A DNA stretch of 33,224 nucleotides from Desulfobacca sp. (GTDB lineage Bacteria; Desulfobacterota; Desulfobaccia; Desulfobaccales; Desulfobaccaceae): positions 8,546-41,769 of the forward strand of contig JAQVHY010000011.1 in the NCBI GenBank assembly GCA_028695935.1, in the 5' to 3' direction. The translations under genes were made by a program, and so were the position numbers. The stretch's first letter is position 1, and every line of letters begins with the position of its first letter. This document shows, one piece after another, positions 17,642-24,897 of the stretch. The notes under the pieces are model-generated. The model saw only the letters and a list, made by a program, of their open reading frames with translations. It was not told where the DNA came from and made no database searches.

Positions 17642-19075
17642 ATGGCAGTCCACATCCTGTTAGCCGATGATGACCTCCAGATCATTAGTGCCTTGGAGGA
17701 ATATCTGCAGGCAGTCGGATATCAGGTGCGGACGGTAACCGATGGGAATCAGGCCCTGGCCCAGTTCCAGGCGGAAAAATTCCAGATTGCCATTTTAGAC
17801 CTGTTTATGCCCGGCCGGTCCGGATTGGAACTGCTCTCCGAGTTTAAGAAGATCTCTCCTGAAACTGAGGTCATCATTTTTACCGGCTATGCTGATCTGG
17901 ACAGCGCCATTGAGGCCCTGCGGCGCGGGGCCTATGACTATCTCTTGAAGCCGGTGCCTCGTTTGGAAAGCCTGCATGCCTTGATCGAGCGGGCCTTGGA
18001 ACGACAGCGGCTGTCCCAGGCCAACCAGGCGATGGTCGCGGAACTTACCGCCGCCCGTGAGGCCTTGGCCCAACAACGGCGGCTGGAACTGAAGCGCATC
18101 CGTCAGATCGGCGAAGGGTTGAGTAAAGCCCTAAATCTAGATCGGATCATCGAATTGCTCCTGGATCTGATGTGGGACACGCTGTCCTTAAGCGTTGTAG
18201 GTCTGAAACTAAGGGCTGGGGATAACCTTCCGGATAAATTTGCCTGCCGTGTCCAGGATGGTTGGGATACAAAAATTCAGCCATATTTGGAGACCTGGAT
18301 GCAACAAGCGCTCCAGGCCACCAGCCTGGAAACCCCTCCGGTGATGAATGATTCCTCGTCTGCCAAGTTGGCGGAGCAACCCATAATATTCCGCTCTGGC
18401 AATCTAGACCGGACGATCCCGGCCCTGATCTGGGCCCCACTCTGGGTTAATCATAAGTTAGTAGGGATGCTGGGCAGTGGCCGGGAATCGGCCTTTACAC
18501 CGGAAGAGCAGGAAATCTTTGAGATTTTTGTTCTCCAAACCGTCACCGCCTTGAAAAACCTGGCCCTTTTTGAACAGGTTAAAAACCTGGCTTCCAAGGA
18601 TAGTCTCACCGGCCTCTTCAACCAACGCTATTTCTGGCAGGCTCTATCCAAAGAAGTGAAGCGGTGTCGGCGTTATGGCTGCCCACTGGCTCTATTGTTT
18701 CTCGATCTGGATAACTTTAAGACGATCAATGATCGTTATGGCCATACGGTGGGGGATAAGATTTTGCAGGAGCTGAGTGCCCGGTTACAGGATTTTGTTC
18801 GGTCCACGGATTTAATCTGCCGCTACGGCGGCGAAGAATTCATTATCATGTTAATCCAAACGTCTAAAGACCAGGCGGCCATATTGGCCGAGCGCCTGCG
18901 ACAAAAGATTACTGCTGCCCCGATGAAAATCAATGACCTGGAAATCCCCTTAACCGTGAGTATCGGCGTAGCTGGTCTGACGGATCAGATGGAACCTGAG
19001 GAATTGGTGCACCGGGCCGATAGTGCGATGTACTGTGCCAAGCAGAGCGGGCGCAACCAGGTGATGGTGGACTAA
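17642..19075 (+). CDS. Response regulator diguanylate cyclase (REC-GAF-like-GGDEF)
   Basis: This 477-residue protein has an N-terminal receiver domain (1-120) with acidic pocket D9-D11, phospho-acceptor D53, T81 and K103. A coiled linker (about 120-160), a middle GAF-like domain (about 160-310) and a GGDEF domain (about 315-477) follow. The active site is GGEEF (396-400), and the product-inhibition I-site RSTD (387-390) stands exactly five residues before it. It should make cyclic di-GMP from GTP in a phosphorylation-controlled, feedback-inhibited way. No histidine kinase gene is nearby. The 9-bp gap after nadB suggests one transcript. The stop overlaps the convergent CBS gene by 4 bp. Confidence 0.94.
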   Translation: MAVHILLADDDLQIISALEEYLQAVGYQVRTVTDGNQALAQFQAEKFQIAILDLFMPGRSGLELLSEFKKISPETEVIIFTGYADLDSAIEALRRGAYDYLLKPVPRLESLHALIERALERQRLSQANQAMVAELTAAREALAQQRRLELKRIRQIGEGLSKALNLDRIIELLLDLMWDTLSLSVVGLKLRAGDNLPDKFACRVQDGWDTKIQPYLETWMQQALQATSLETPPVMNDSSSAKLAEQPIIFRSGNLDRTIPALIWAPLWVNHKLVGMLGSGRESAFTPEEQEIFEIFVLQTVTALKNLALFEQVKNLASKDSLTGLFNQRYFWQALSKEVKRCRRYGCPLALLFLDLDNFKTINDRYGHTVGDKILQELSARLQDFVRSTDLICRYGGEEFIIMLIQTSKDQAAILAERLRQKITAAPMKINDLEIPLTVSIGVAGLTDQMEPEELVHRADSAMYCAKQSGRNQVMVD

Positions 19076-19674
19076 CTGATCAACTCTAACACCTGGTGAC
19101 CACGCTCTTTTAAGCTTTTAATAATCGGTTCCAGGTCACATTTATCCAGACGGAAGGAATAGGTGTGCTGCTGACAGCCTTCCAGTCCCAAGCCGACATT
19201 GATCACCTTGCCCCCGGCCTGGTGAATGAGCTGACAGGCCTCCTCAAAAGCCCCCGGACGATCAGCTAGGACCAGATCAAGACGGGAACTGCGCCGCAAT
19301 ACGTCCAGCATATATAAAAAGGCGGATAACAGATCGGCTACGGTTAGGACCCCCACCAGCTTACCCTTTTCCAACACCGGGACGCCGCCGATCTTATAAT
19401 CATGCATCAGATGGGCGGCTTCATCCACGCCGGTCAGGGGGGTAACGGTAAGCGGATCCGTTACCATGACGTCCCGCACCGTAATCTTCTCAATCATGGC
19501 CGCCAACAATACCTGTTGCAGATCGCGAGCCGTGACCCAGCCCACAAATTTTTCACCATCTACCACCGGCAGGTGGCGGATGGAATGTTGCTGCATTATT
19601 TTCAGGGCTTGGTGGACGCTGCTGTCCGGAGCGACGGTAATCGGTTTGCTGATCATGATTCTGCCCACCCGCAT
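19072..19674 (-). CDS. CBS-domain pair with C-terminal ACT-like domain (AcuB family)
   Basis: A 200-residue protein with two CBS motifs (about 1-60, MISKPITVAPDSSVHQAL to GWVTARDL; about 66-125, VRDVMVTDPLTVTP to GVLTVADLL), followed by an ACT-like region (about 131-200, RLDLVLADRPGAF onward). This architecture matches the AcuB group; CBS pairs bind adenine nucleotides and ACT domains bind small ligands, so it is probably a metabolic sensor. The ligand and target are unknown. GGGAGG precedes ATG 19674. It is the last gene of a minus-strand group; repeat copy F separates it from the upstream DUF2333-like gene. Confidence 0.9.
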   Translation of the reverse strand: MRVGRIMISKPITVAPDSSVHQALKIMQQHSIRHLPVVDGEKFVGWVTARDLQQVLLAAMIEKITVRDVMVTDPLTVTPLTGVDEAAHLMHDYKIGGVPVLEKGKLVGVLTVADLLSAFLYMLDVLRRSSRLDLVLADRPGAFEEACQLIHQAGGKVINVGLGLEGCQQHTYSFRLDKCDLEPIIKSLKERGHQVLELIS

Positions 19675-19720
19675 GATTTTCCTCCCTCGCTGAAGCTCTC
19701 AAGCCTTATTAAATCAATAG

Positions 19721-19740
19721 ATCGTAAGCTATCGTAAGCT
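19721..19740. repeat. Tandem 10-bp duplication ATCGTAAGCT
   Basis: Two perfect adjacent copies of ATCGTAAGCT lie about 47 bp upstream of the CBS gene start, just outside repeat copy F. This may be a small replication slip or an insertion scar. No function is evident. Confidence 0.8.
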
Positions 19741-19750
19741 TAGGTAATAT

Positions 19751-19920
19751 CTAGTTCAAGTAGTAGCCCTCCGGAAACCCATTTTTTCCCTCCCCCTGGA
19801 TGGGGGAGGGTTAGGGTGGGGGTGATAATTAATTATATAATCTCAACATGTTATAATTAACGTCGCCACCCAACCCCCTGCCGCCAGGGGATGGGGAAAT
19901 TGCGAAGGAAAACTAATTAG
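19751..19920 (+). repeat. Dispersed G-rich palindromic repeat, copy F
   Basis: The left end reads CTAGTTCAAGTAGTAGCCCT then CCGGAAACC, with an apparently doubled border. A canonical guanine array GGGGG-A-GGG-TTA-GGG-T-GGGGG occurs at 19802-19822. The core is CTCAACATGTTATAATTAAC. The right arm is degraded (GCGAAGGAAAACTAATTAG). The terminal CTA, read in reverse, is the TAG stop of the DUF2333-like gene. Confidence 0.88.
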
Positions 19921-21064
19921 TAGCCAGTACCGTTTGTAAAGTGGAGACGTAATGCTCGGCTTCGCCGATATAGGTCGCCATATTGGCCCGATGGTTGGCC
20001 AAGATGCCGTCTTTGGCGGCATTGGTAATCAACCAGGGGTGCAGTTGGCAGCCCGCGTGTAAGGCATGCACAGCCTCCTCTAGGAGCTTGTGAGAATTTT
20101 TTTTCAGCAACTCCCGACTGAAATCTTCCCGGACCGCCTCCAATATCTCGGACATGCCTAAAGCTACCCCTTGGGAATAATAAAAGTAATTGTCACAAAC
20201 AAACCAGGATACCGTACTGCCGTCGGCTTCTTTATCCTTAATCAGGTTATGGAAACAACTACCCAAAATGTCTTTGTAAGCCATCATCAGGGCGATAAGA
20301 TTATCGACTCGGGGATAGAATCTGCTGCGCTTGTTTTTTAGGTCGTCAATATACTTATGAAGGTCTTGAATGGCTTCCCGATATTTTCCCGAGGCGGAGG
20401 GGAACCAGTATTTATCGGTACTCACCATGAAATAGTTCATGGCCTCATTGAGATGGGGGTTATAGGCCTCGGTCAAGGCAAAGCGGCTCATATTTTCATT
20501 CAAGATGACGGTAGTCCGCCGGGCCACTTCCAACACCCCGATCTGGCGGTTATTAACGTTGTCGGTTAAGCGCAGCATGCCAAACAGGATGGCATTCGGC
20601 CGCCAGCCCAGCCAGGTCTGATTGACCTGATCGTCCATAATTTTGATCACCGCGTGGGTAAAAGCCTCGCCAATCACCGGCTCGATACTGGGCGGGGCAG
20701 GAAACGGAGACTCGACCGGGGGGTGCTGGGAAGGAGGGATGGCCTGGTCGGTTGGCCTAGTGGTCGGTGGCTCTGGTTCGGATGCGGCTTCTGGGGCCGA
20801 GGCAATTTCTGTTTCCGGGGTGGGGGCGGCTAGAGGTTTTTCTACTTTAGCATAAGGAGGGACGACCTGCTCAGAAGTCAATGGTATGGAGCGTTTCATC
20901 TCGGAAATAGAAAAGATTGCGGCCAGAAAAGCAATAATGATCAACACCACGATCAGGAAACGTTTTTCTTTGAGCCACTTTAACCAGGAGGGCGCAGGCT
21001 TAGGAGCCCCCGCCGGGGTGGTAGCCGGAAGCCGGGTGTCCTCGGGTGCAGGATCAGGGGTCAT
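19913..21064 (-). CDS. Membrane-anchored DUF2333-like protein
   Basis: This 383-residue protein has a Pro/Ala-rich cytoplasmic N-terminus, one membrane helix (about 35-53, RFLIVVLIIIAFLAAIFSI) and a Pro/Glu-rich linker (about 60-125). A folded domain (about 130-383) should lie outside the cytoplasmic membrane. Segments such as WLGWRPNAILF, LTDNVNNRQIGVLEVARRTT and KYWFPSASGKYREA recall the DUF2333 family, whose function is unknown; this match is from memory of the family pattern. GAGGTGAG lies before the ATG. The stop codon is provided by the end of repeat copy F. It follows the AMMECR1 gene by 70 bp. Confidence 0.72.
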   Translation of the reverse strand: MTPDPAPEDTRLPATTPAGAPKPAPSWLKWLKEKRFLIVVLIIIAFLAAIFSISEMKRSIPLTSEQVVPPYAKVEKPLAAPTPETEIASAPEAASEPEPPTTRPTDQAIPPSQHPPVESPFPAPPSIEPVIGEAFTHAVIKIMDDQVNQTWLGWRPNAILFGMLRLTDNVNNRQIGVLEVARRTTVILNENMSRFALTEAYNPHLNEAMNYFMVSTDKYWFPSASGKYREAIQDLHKYIDDLKNKRSRFYPRVDNLIALMMAYKDILGSCFHNLIKDKEADGSTVSWFVCDNYFYYSQGVALGMSEILEAVREDFSRELLKKNSHKLLEEAVHALHAGCQLHPWLITNAAKDGILANHRANMATYIGEAEHYVSTLQTVLATN

Positions 21065-21134
21065 AAAGGTCTCACCTCAAAGAAAGGTTGGCGGCGATAT
21101 CGCAAACTGGCCGTCATCTAGTCTTAATCAGGCT

Positions 21135-21671
21135 TTAAAAAATCTCGGCACTGAAAATATAGATCTGAGTATCCGGTTCCTTCCAGGCCTCAGAAGGTAA
21201 ACCGGCCTTACGGCAAGTCTCGCGCAGAAAAGTTTCCCGATTCCAGTGGTATTGGGTGGCTACCTGCGGGAGCAACAGCCCGGCATAGGGCCTCTTGACG
21301 ATATACAATCCATGTTTGCCCACCTCAATGGCTTCGGGGGTTTTAATCTCCTGAAGAGGGGAGAGCACCGAGATCTCGATGTCCACCTCCGGGAATTCTT
21401 GAGAAGATAGGGGTGGAAAACGCGGATCCCGGAAGGCCGCGGCCAACGCCATCTCCTGGATGGCCTGGGCCAGCGGTTTGATCGGTTCGATCAGGCCGAT
21501 ACAACCCCGCAGTTGGCCCCGCAGGTGCAGAGTGACAAATGCCCCCCGTTTCTCCTGCAGGACCGCGGAAGTCGGAGGCAGGGAGGGCAGGGGCTGGCCT
21601 TGCAAAGCCGCCCAGATCGCCTCCCGCGCGATTTGATGTAAGGTCTGTTTGTCCTGAGGGCTGAGTGCCAT
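21135..21671 (-). CDS. AMMECR1-domain protein (AmmeMemoRadiSam system protein A type)
   Basis: From ATG 21671 the protein has 178 residues and is all AMMECR1 domain: AFVTLHLRGQLRGCIG (the signature LRGCIG), AAFRDPRFPPLS, VDIEISVLSPL, and the C-terminal LLLPQVATQYHWNRETFL. AAGGAG stands 6 nt before this ATG, making it the best start. The frame stays open upstream to ATG 21779 or 21767 and would add a clear hydrophobic signal-like stretch (RYLWLLLGLWGVISLGVL), so an exported form is possible. AMMECR1 proteins often accompany MEMO and radical-SAM genes; neither is visible here. The biochemical role is unknown. Confidence 0.9.
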   Translation of the reverse strand: MALSPQDKQTLHQIAREAIWAALQGQPLPSLPPTSAVLQEKRGAFVTLHLRGQLRGCIGLIEPIKPLAQAIQEMALAAAFRDPRFPPLSSQEFPEVDIEISVLSPLQEIKTPEAIEVGKHGLYIVKRPYAGLLLPQVATQYHWNRETFLRETCRKAGLPSEAWKEPDTQIYIFSAEIF

Positions 21672-22185
21672 GTCTTTCTCCTTACCCTGCGTTGGATAAG
21701 TTAACACTCCCAAACTTATCACTCCCCATAAGCCCAACAATAACCACAGATAACGGCATGACGGCATGATGTGCCTCATGAAAACAGTGGAGCAGAAGAA
21801 AATCGCTTCCGCAGATTACCCCAGGGTTGCCATAAGCCGCATGATTTAAAGGTTTGGAAAATCATTTAGTCCCACGCCGGTTAACTTTGGGAAATTGCTG
21901 GTGGGCTTGCTAATTAAACGCCCAAAGTTGTGGCGCAGCTCCAGAAGATGTTCTCAGCCTTCCTTAAGTATCCATCATAGCGAATATTTTTTACTGCTGT
22001 CAACCGGAAAACCGCGGCGCTAGTCAGCAAGTATCTATCCGGAAACCCATTGTTGTCCTCCCCCTTGATGGGGAGGATTAAGGTGGGGGTGAAAAATATT
22101 ATATCATCTTAATATGTTGAAATTTACGCCCCCTCCCCCCAACCCCCTCCCACCAGGGGCGAGGGAGTTTCCGGATGAAAACTAG
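21672..22185. other. Intergenic region upstream of the AMMECR1 gene
   Basis: It holds the possible N-terminal extension of the AMMECR1 frame (21672-21779), a 9-bp inverted repeat AACTTTGGG/CCCAAAGTT (21883-21891 and 21921-21929, 29 bp apart) and repeat copy G. I see no further gene. The inverted repeat could be an operator or part of a stem; there is no T-run after it. Confidence 0.6.
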
Positions 22186-22189
22186 CTAA
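22020..22189 (+). repeat. Dispersed G-rich palindromic repeat, copy G
   Basis: The left end is CTAGTC..TCTATCCGGAAAC and the right end GTTTCCGGATGAAAACTAGC, the best-preserved right terminus. The core is AATATGTTGAAATTTACG. The right arm gives a canonical minus-strand guanine array (GGG-A-GGGGG-TT-GGGGGG-A-GGGGG); the left array is eroded to GG runs. The terminal CTA in reverse is the TAG stop of the thioesterase gene. Confidence 0.92.
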
Positions 22190-22629
22190 CCATTCCCAGG
22201 CTTACTGGCCGTCTGAGTCAAGATTTGCCTGACCCGGGCCGGTAGTTCAATGGCCTGCCACTGCCGATTGATGGATACCAGATTGGCGGTCCCGCGGGCC
22301 AGCAAATCCTGCCCGCCGGCCGGGAAAAACTCAAAGGCAAAGATCAACGCCCGGGGCCGTAATTCCTGAATTCGAGTTTCGATGACCAGCAGGTCGCCAT
22401 AGCGCGCCGGCCGCAAGAAGCGGCATTGCGCCTCCACAATAGGTAGGCCAAAACCTTCTGCCACATTGCGAAAGGTCTCTTCCGGCTTAAGTCCGAGGGC
22501 CCTCAGGTATTCTTCGATGGCGCGATGGCAATAGCGAAAATAACTGACAAAATAGACGATACCGTAGGGATCTGTATCGCCAAACCGGACCCGTACCTCA
22601 GTGCGATGCACAAATTGTTGCCTAACCAT
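22186..22629 (-). CDS. Acyl-CoA thioesterase, hot-dog fold (YbgC/4HBT type)
   Basis: A 147-residue single-domain hot-dog protein. RVRFGDTDPYGIVYFVSYFRYCHRAIEEYL carries the 4HBT signature (broken here by domain position 13-42), with the likely catalytic Asp20 in DTDPYG. Members hydrolyse short-chain or aromatic acyl-CoA thioesters in the cytoplasm. Length and fold pattern are normal; specificity cannot be read. The stop comes from the end of repeat copy G. No Tol-Pal genes are nearby, so it is not clearly ybgC itself. Confidence 0.88.
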   Translation of the reverse strand: MVRQQFVHRTEVRVRFGDTDPYGIVYFVSYFRYCHRAIEEYLRALGLKPEETFRNVAEGFGLPIVEAQCRFLRPARYGDLLVIETRIQELRPRALIFAFEFFPAGGQDLLARGTANLVSINRQWQAIELPARVRQILTQTASKPGNG

Positions 22630-23062
22630 CTGCTACCCTACCCTTTGCTAGGCCAGGGGTGAATACTGCCCCTGGTGGTAAAATAGTATTTTCCGGGCTA
22701 TTGTATCACCCCTGCCGCGCTCTTTTCAATCTAGAGATCGGTGCCCGGAAAATATTTTCCGCCCTGATGATTTTCTGAGTTTAAATTCCCTTGACAATCT
22801 AGTATAAAATTTTGATTGACTAAAAAATCTTGGGAGTGGCTGAGCACGCTAAGCGGAACCGGCCAGCAACTTAGAGGTGGAAAGCGCAGCGACAGGGGCT
22901 GTGACCGAGATAAAAAAATATAAGGTTAACTTAGAGGCATTATAAGATAATCTGAAATTTGTTTTAAATTTAGAGCCGAGCTAGATCAGAATCAGGCATG
23001 GGGCCCGGGGGTGACTAACCCTAAAAAGCCTCATATTGCTTAATGGGAAAGGAGTTTAAATT
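22630..23062 (+). promoter_or_regulatory. Carboxyltransferase upstream region with palindromes and possible structured leader
   Basis: This 433-bp gap has a hairpin CCAGGGG/CCCCTGG (22653-22675) near the thioesterase start and a perfect 14-bp palindrome GGAAAATATTTTCC (22747-22760). A second TATTTTCCG lies at about 22688. TTGACA is at 22791 and TATAAA at 22803, but they are not correctly spaced with each other. From 22830 to 22915 the sequence can form stems AGTGGCTG/CAGCAACT (one mismatch) and CAGC/GCTG within GGT..ACC. AACTTAGAGG occurs twice (about 22868 and 22927). GGAAAGGAG stands before the mmdA ATG. I recognise no known RNA class. Confidence 0.4.
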
Positions 23063-24616
23063 ATGAAAGCCGTGGCTGAGCGGATCGCCGAACTCCAGGC
23101 CAAAGAGGCCGAGATCAAGGCCATGGGGGGACCCAAGGCGGTAGACAAACAGCACCAGACCGGTAAGCTCACTGCCCGGGAGCGTCTGGATCAGTTCTTT
23201 GATCCCGGTACTTTCCGAGAACTGGACATGATGGTGGAGCACCGCTGTATTAATTTTGGCATGGATAAGATGAAAATCCCGGCTGACGGAGTGATCACCG
23301 GATTCGGACAGGTTAACGGTCGTCCGGTCTTTGCCTTTGCTCAGGACTTTACCTCTCGGGCCGGGACCTTGGGAGAAATGCATTCCCGTAAGATCTGCAA
23401 GGTCATGGACCTGGCCCTGAAGGCCGGGGTCCCTTTTGTGGGCTTCAACGACTCGGGCGGGGCACGCATCCAGGAAGGGGTGGACTCCCTGGCCGCCTAC
23501 GGGCAGATCTTCTATCGTAATGCCATTGCCTCCGGAGTTATTCCGCAAATTTCCGGGATTATGGGTCCCTGCGCCGGGGGGGCGGTCTATTCTCCCGCCA
23601 TGACCGATTTTGTCGTCATGGTCAAAAATACCAGCTACATGTTCATCACCGGGCCGGATGTTATCAAAAGCGTCACCGGGGAGGAAATTACCTTCGAGGA
23701 CCTGGGCGGGGCCATATCCCATAATGTTAAAAGCGGGGTAGCGCATTTTGCCGCGGAATCCGATAGCGATGCCATCCACCAGATAAAACGCCTGCTCAGT
23801 TTTTTGCCCAACAACAACATGGAGGATCCTCCCGTCCAGCCTTGCAGCGACCCGGTCAACCGTCAGGAACCGGCCCTCGATGCCATCATCCCTGATAACC
23901 CGCGGGCCAGCTATGACATGAAAGACGTTATCCGGGCCATCGTCGATGATGGCGATTTCTTTGAGCCCCATGCCCTCTATGCTCAGAATATGGTGGTGGG
24001 TTTTGCCCGACTCAATGGCCGGCCGATCGGCATTGTCGCCAATCAACCGTTGGTGCTGGCTGGCTGCCTGGGTGTCAACGCCTCCGACAAGGCGACCCGG
24101 TTTATCCGGTTCTGTGACGCCTTTAATATTCCGCTGTTGACCATTGCTGATGTCCCCGGCTATTTGCCCGGGAGCGACCAGGAATGGAGCGGCATCATCC
24201 GGCACGGGGCCAAGCTGCTCTGGTGTTATTCGGAAGCTACCGTCCCTAAGCTCACCCTGATCACCCGTAAGGACTATGGTGGCTCTTATCTGGCCATGTG
24301 TTCCCGGGATCTGGGGGCCGATATGGCCATTGCCTGGCCTACCGCGGAGATCGCGGTGATGGGGGCTGAAGGGGCGGCCAACATCATCTTCCGCCGCGAA
24401 ATTCAAGGGGCCGAGGATCCCGAAGCCAAACGCCAAGAGAAGATTGAGCTATATCGGGAATTGCTCTACAATCCCTATATTGCCGCGTCGCGGGGCTATA
24501 TCGATCAGGTGATCGTGCCTCGGGAAAGCCGTCCCCGGCTGATTGAGGCCCTGGAAATACTGTGTACCAAGAAAGAGAATCTGCCGCCCAAGAAACACGG
24601 CAATATTCCGATGTAA
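23063..24616 (+). CDS. mmdA: Methylmalonyl-CoA carboxyltransferase 12S-type subunit
   Basis: This 517-residue biotin-dependent carboxyltransferase has two crotonase-like halves. The first oxyanion region is GGARIQEG (132-139), followed by GPCAGGAVYSPA (168-179). The second half has VADVPGYLPGSDQEWSGIIRHGAKLL and KDYGGSYLAM. It transfers carboxyl groups between carboxybiotin and propionyl-/methylmalonyl-CoA. Homologues serve propionyl-CoA carboxylase, Na+-pumping methylmalonyl-CoA decarboxylase or transcarboxylase. The following small subunit and 5S-biotin fusion favour methylmalonyl-CoA:pyruvate transcarboxylase. A strong GGAAAGGAG ribosome site precedes it. Length is normal for the family. 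Confidence 0.93.
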   Translation: MKAVAERIAELQAKEAEIKAMGGPKAVDKQHQTGKLTARERLDQFFDPGTFRELDMMVEHRCINFGMDKMKIPADGVITGFGQVNGRPVFAFAQDFTSRAGTLGEMHSRKICKVMDLALKAGVPFVGFNDSGGARIQEGVDSLAAYGQIFYRNAIASGVIPQISGIMGPCAGGAVYSPAMTDFVVMVKNTSYMFITGPDVIKSVTGEEITFEDLGGAISHNVKSGVAHFAAESDSDAIHQIKRLLSFLPNNNMEDPPVQPCSDPVNRQEPALDAIIPDNPRASYDMKDVIRAIVDDGDFFEPHALYAQNMVVGFARLNGRPIGIVANQPLVLAGCLGVNASDKATRFIRFCDAFNIPLLTIADVPGYLPGSDQEWSGIIRHGAKLLWCYSEATVPKLTLITRKDYGGSYLAMCSRDLGADMAIAWPTAEIAVMGAEGAANIIFRREIQGAEDPEAKRQEKIELYRELLYNPYIAASRGYIDQVIVPRESRPRLIEALEILCTKKENLPPKKHGNIPM

Positions 24617-24630
24617 CGAAAGAGGTCAGT

Positions 24631-24840
24631 ATGGCTCGCCGAGACAAAGTGCTGGCGGCGGTTACCGCGGCCATTCAGGCATATATTCAAGATGAAGAGG
24701 CTATCTTAAGGGCCCAGGCCACGGCTCCCGTGGCGGCCGCGGCTCAGCTTCCGGCTACCCTGCACAATCTGTGGGGCCTGGCGGGCCGACAAGCGGCCAT
24801 GCAATGGCGCGTCATGTTGCAGCGGCGCAGTTTAAGATAG
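24631..24840 (+). CDS. Small subunit of biotin-dependent carboxyltransferase (OadG/MmdD-tail-like)
   Basis: A 69-residue Ala-rich protein from ATG 24631, preceded by AAAGAGG. It begins with a VLAAVTAAIQAYIQDEEAI helix, has an Ala/Pro linker, and ends with NLWGLAGRQAAMQWRVMLQR. This resembles the soluble C-terminal part of OadG/MmdD-type small subunits, but there is no membrane helix. An open frame from 24562 exists but overlaps mmdA and lacks a ribosome site. Lying between the 12S-type and 5S-biotin genes, it probably helps assemble them. The assignment rests mainly on context and composition. Confidence 0.6.
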   Translation: MARRDKVLAAVTAAIQAYIQDEEAILRAQATAPVAAAAQLPATLHNLWGLAGRQAAMQWRVMLQRRSLR

Positions 24841-24897
24841 GCCCTTAGCCCCGGCTAAGTCTAAAAAAAATTTTGAGAATATTTTAGGAGACTAGAC

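Noticed and set aside
22791-22819. A sigma-70 promoter from TTGACA at 22791
   Set aside because: With 16-18-bp spacing the -10 position reads GATTGA-like, and the nearby TATAAA is only 6 bp away. It is not a consensus pair.
22830-22925. A cobalamin riboswitch or tRNA-like gene
   Set aside because: Only partial resemblance to the riboswitch core is seen, and the conserved downstream GCCACTG and B12-box blocks are missing. There is no T-arm GGTTCGAATCC as in a tRNA.
23021-24436. A 471-codon open frame on the minus strand
   Set aside because: It lies wholly antisense to mmdA, whose product has clear family motifs. The antisense translation has no recognisable motif and no ribosome site, as expected for a codon-bias shadow in GC-rich DNA.
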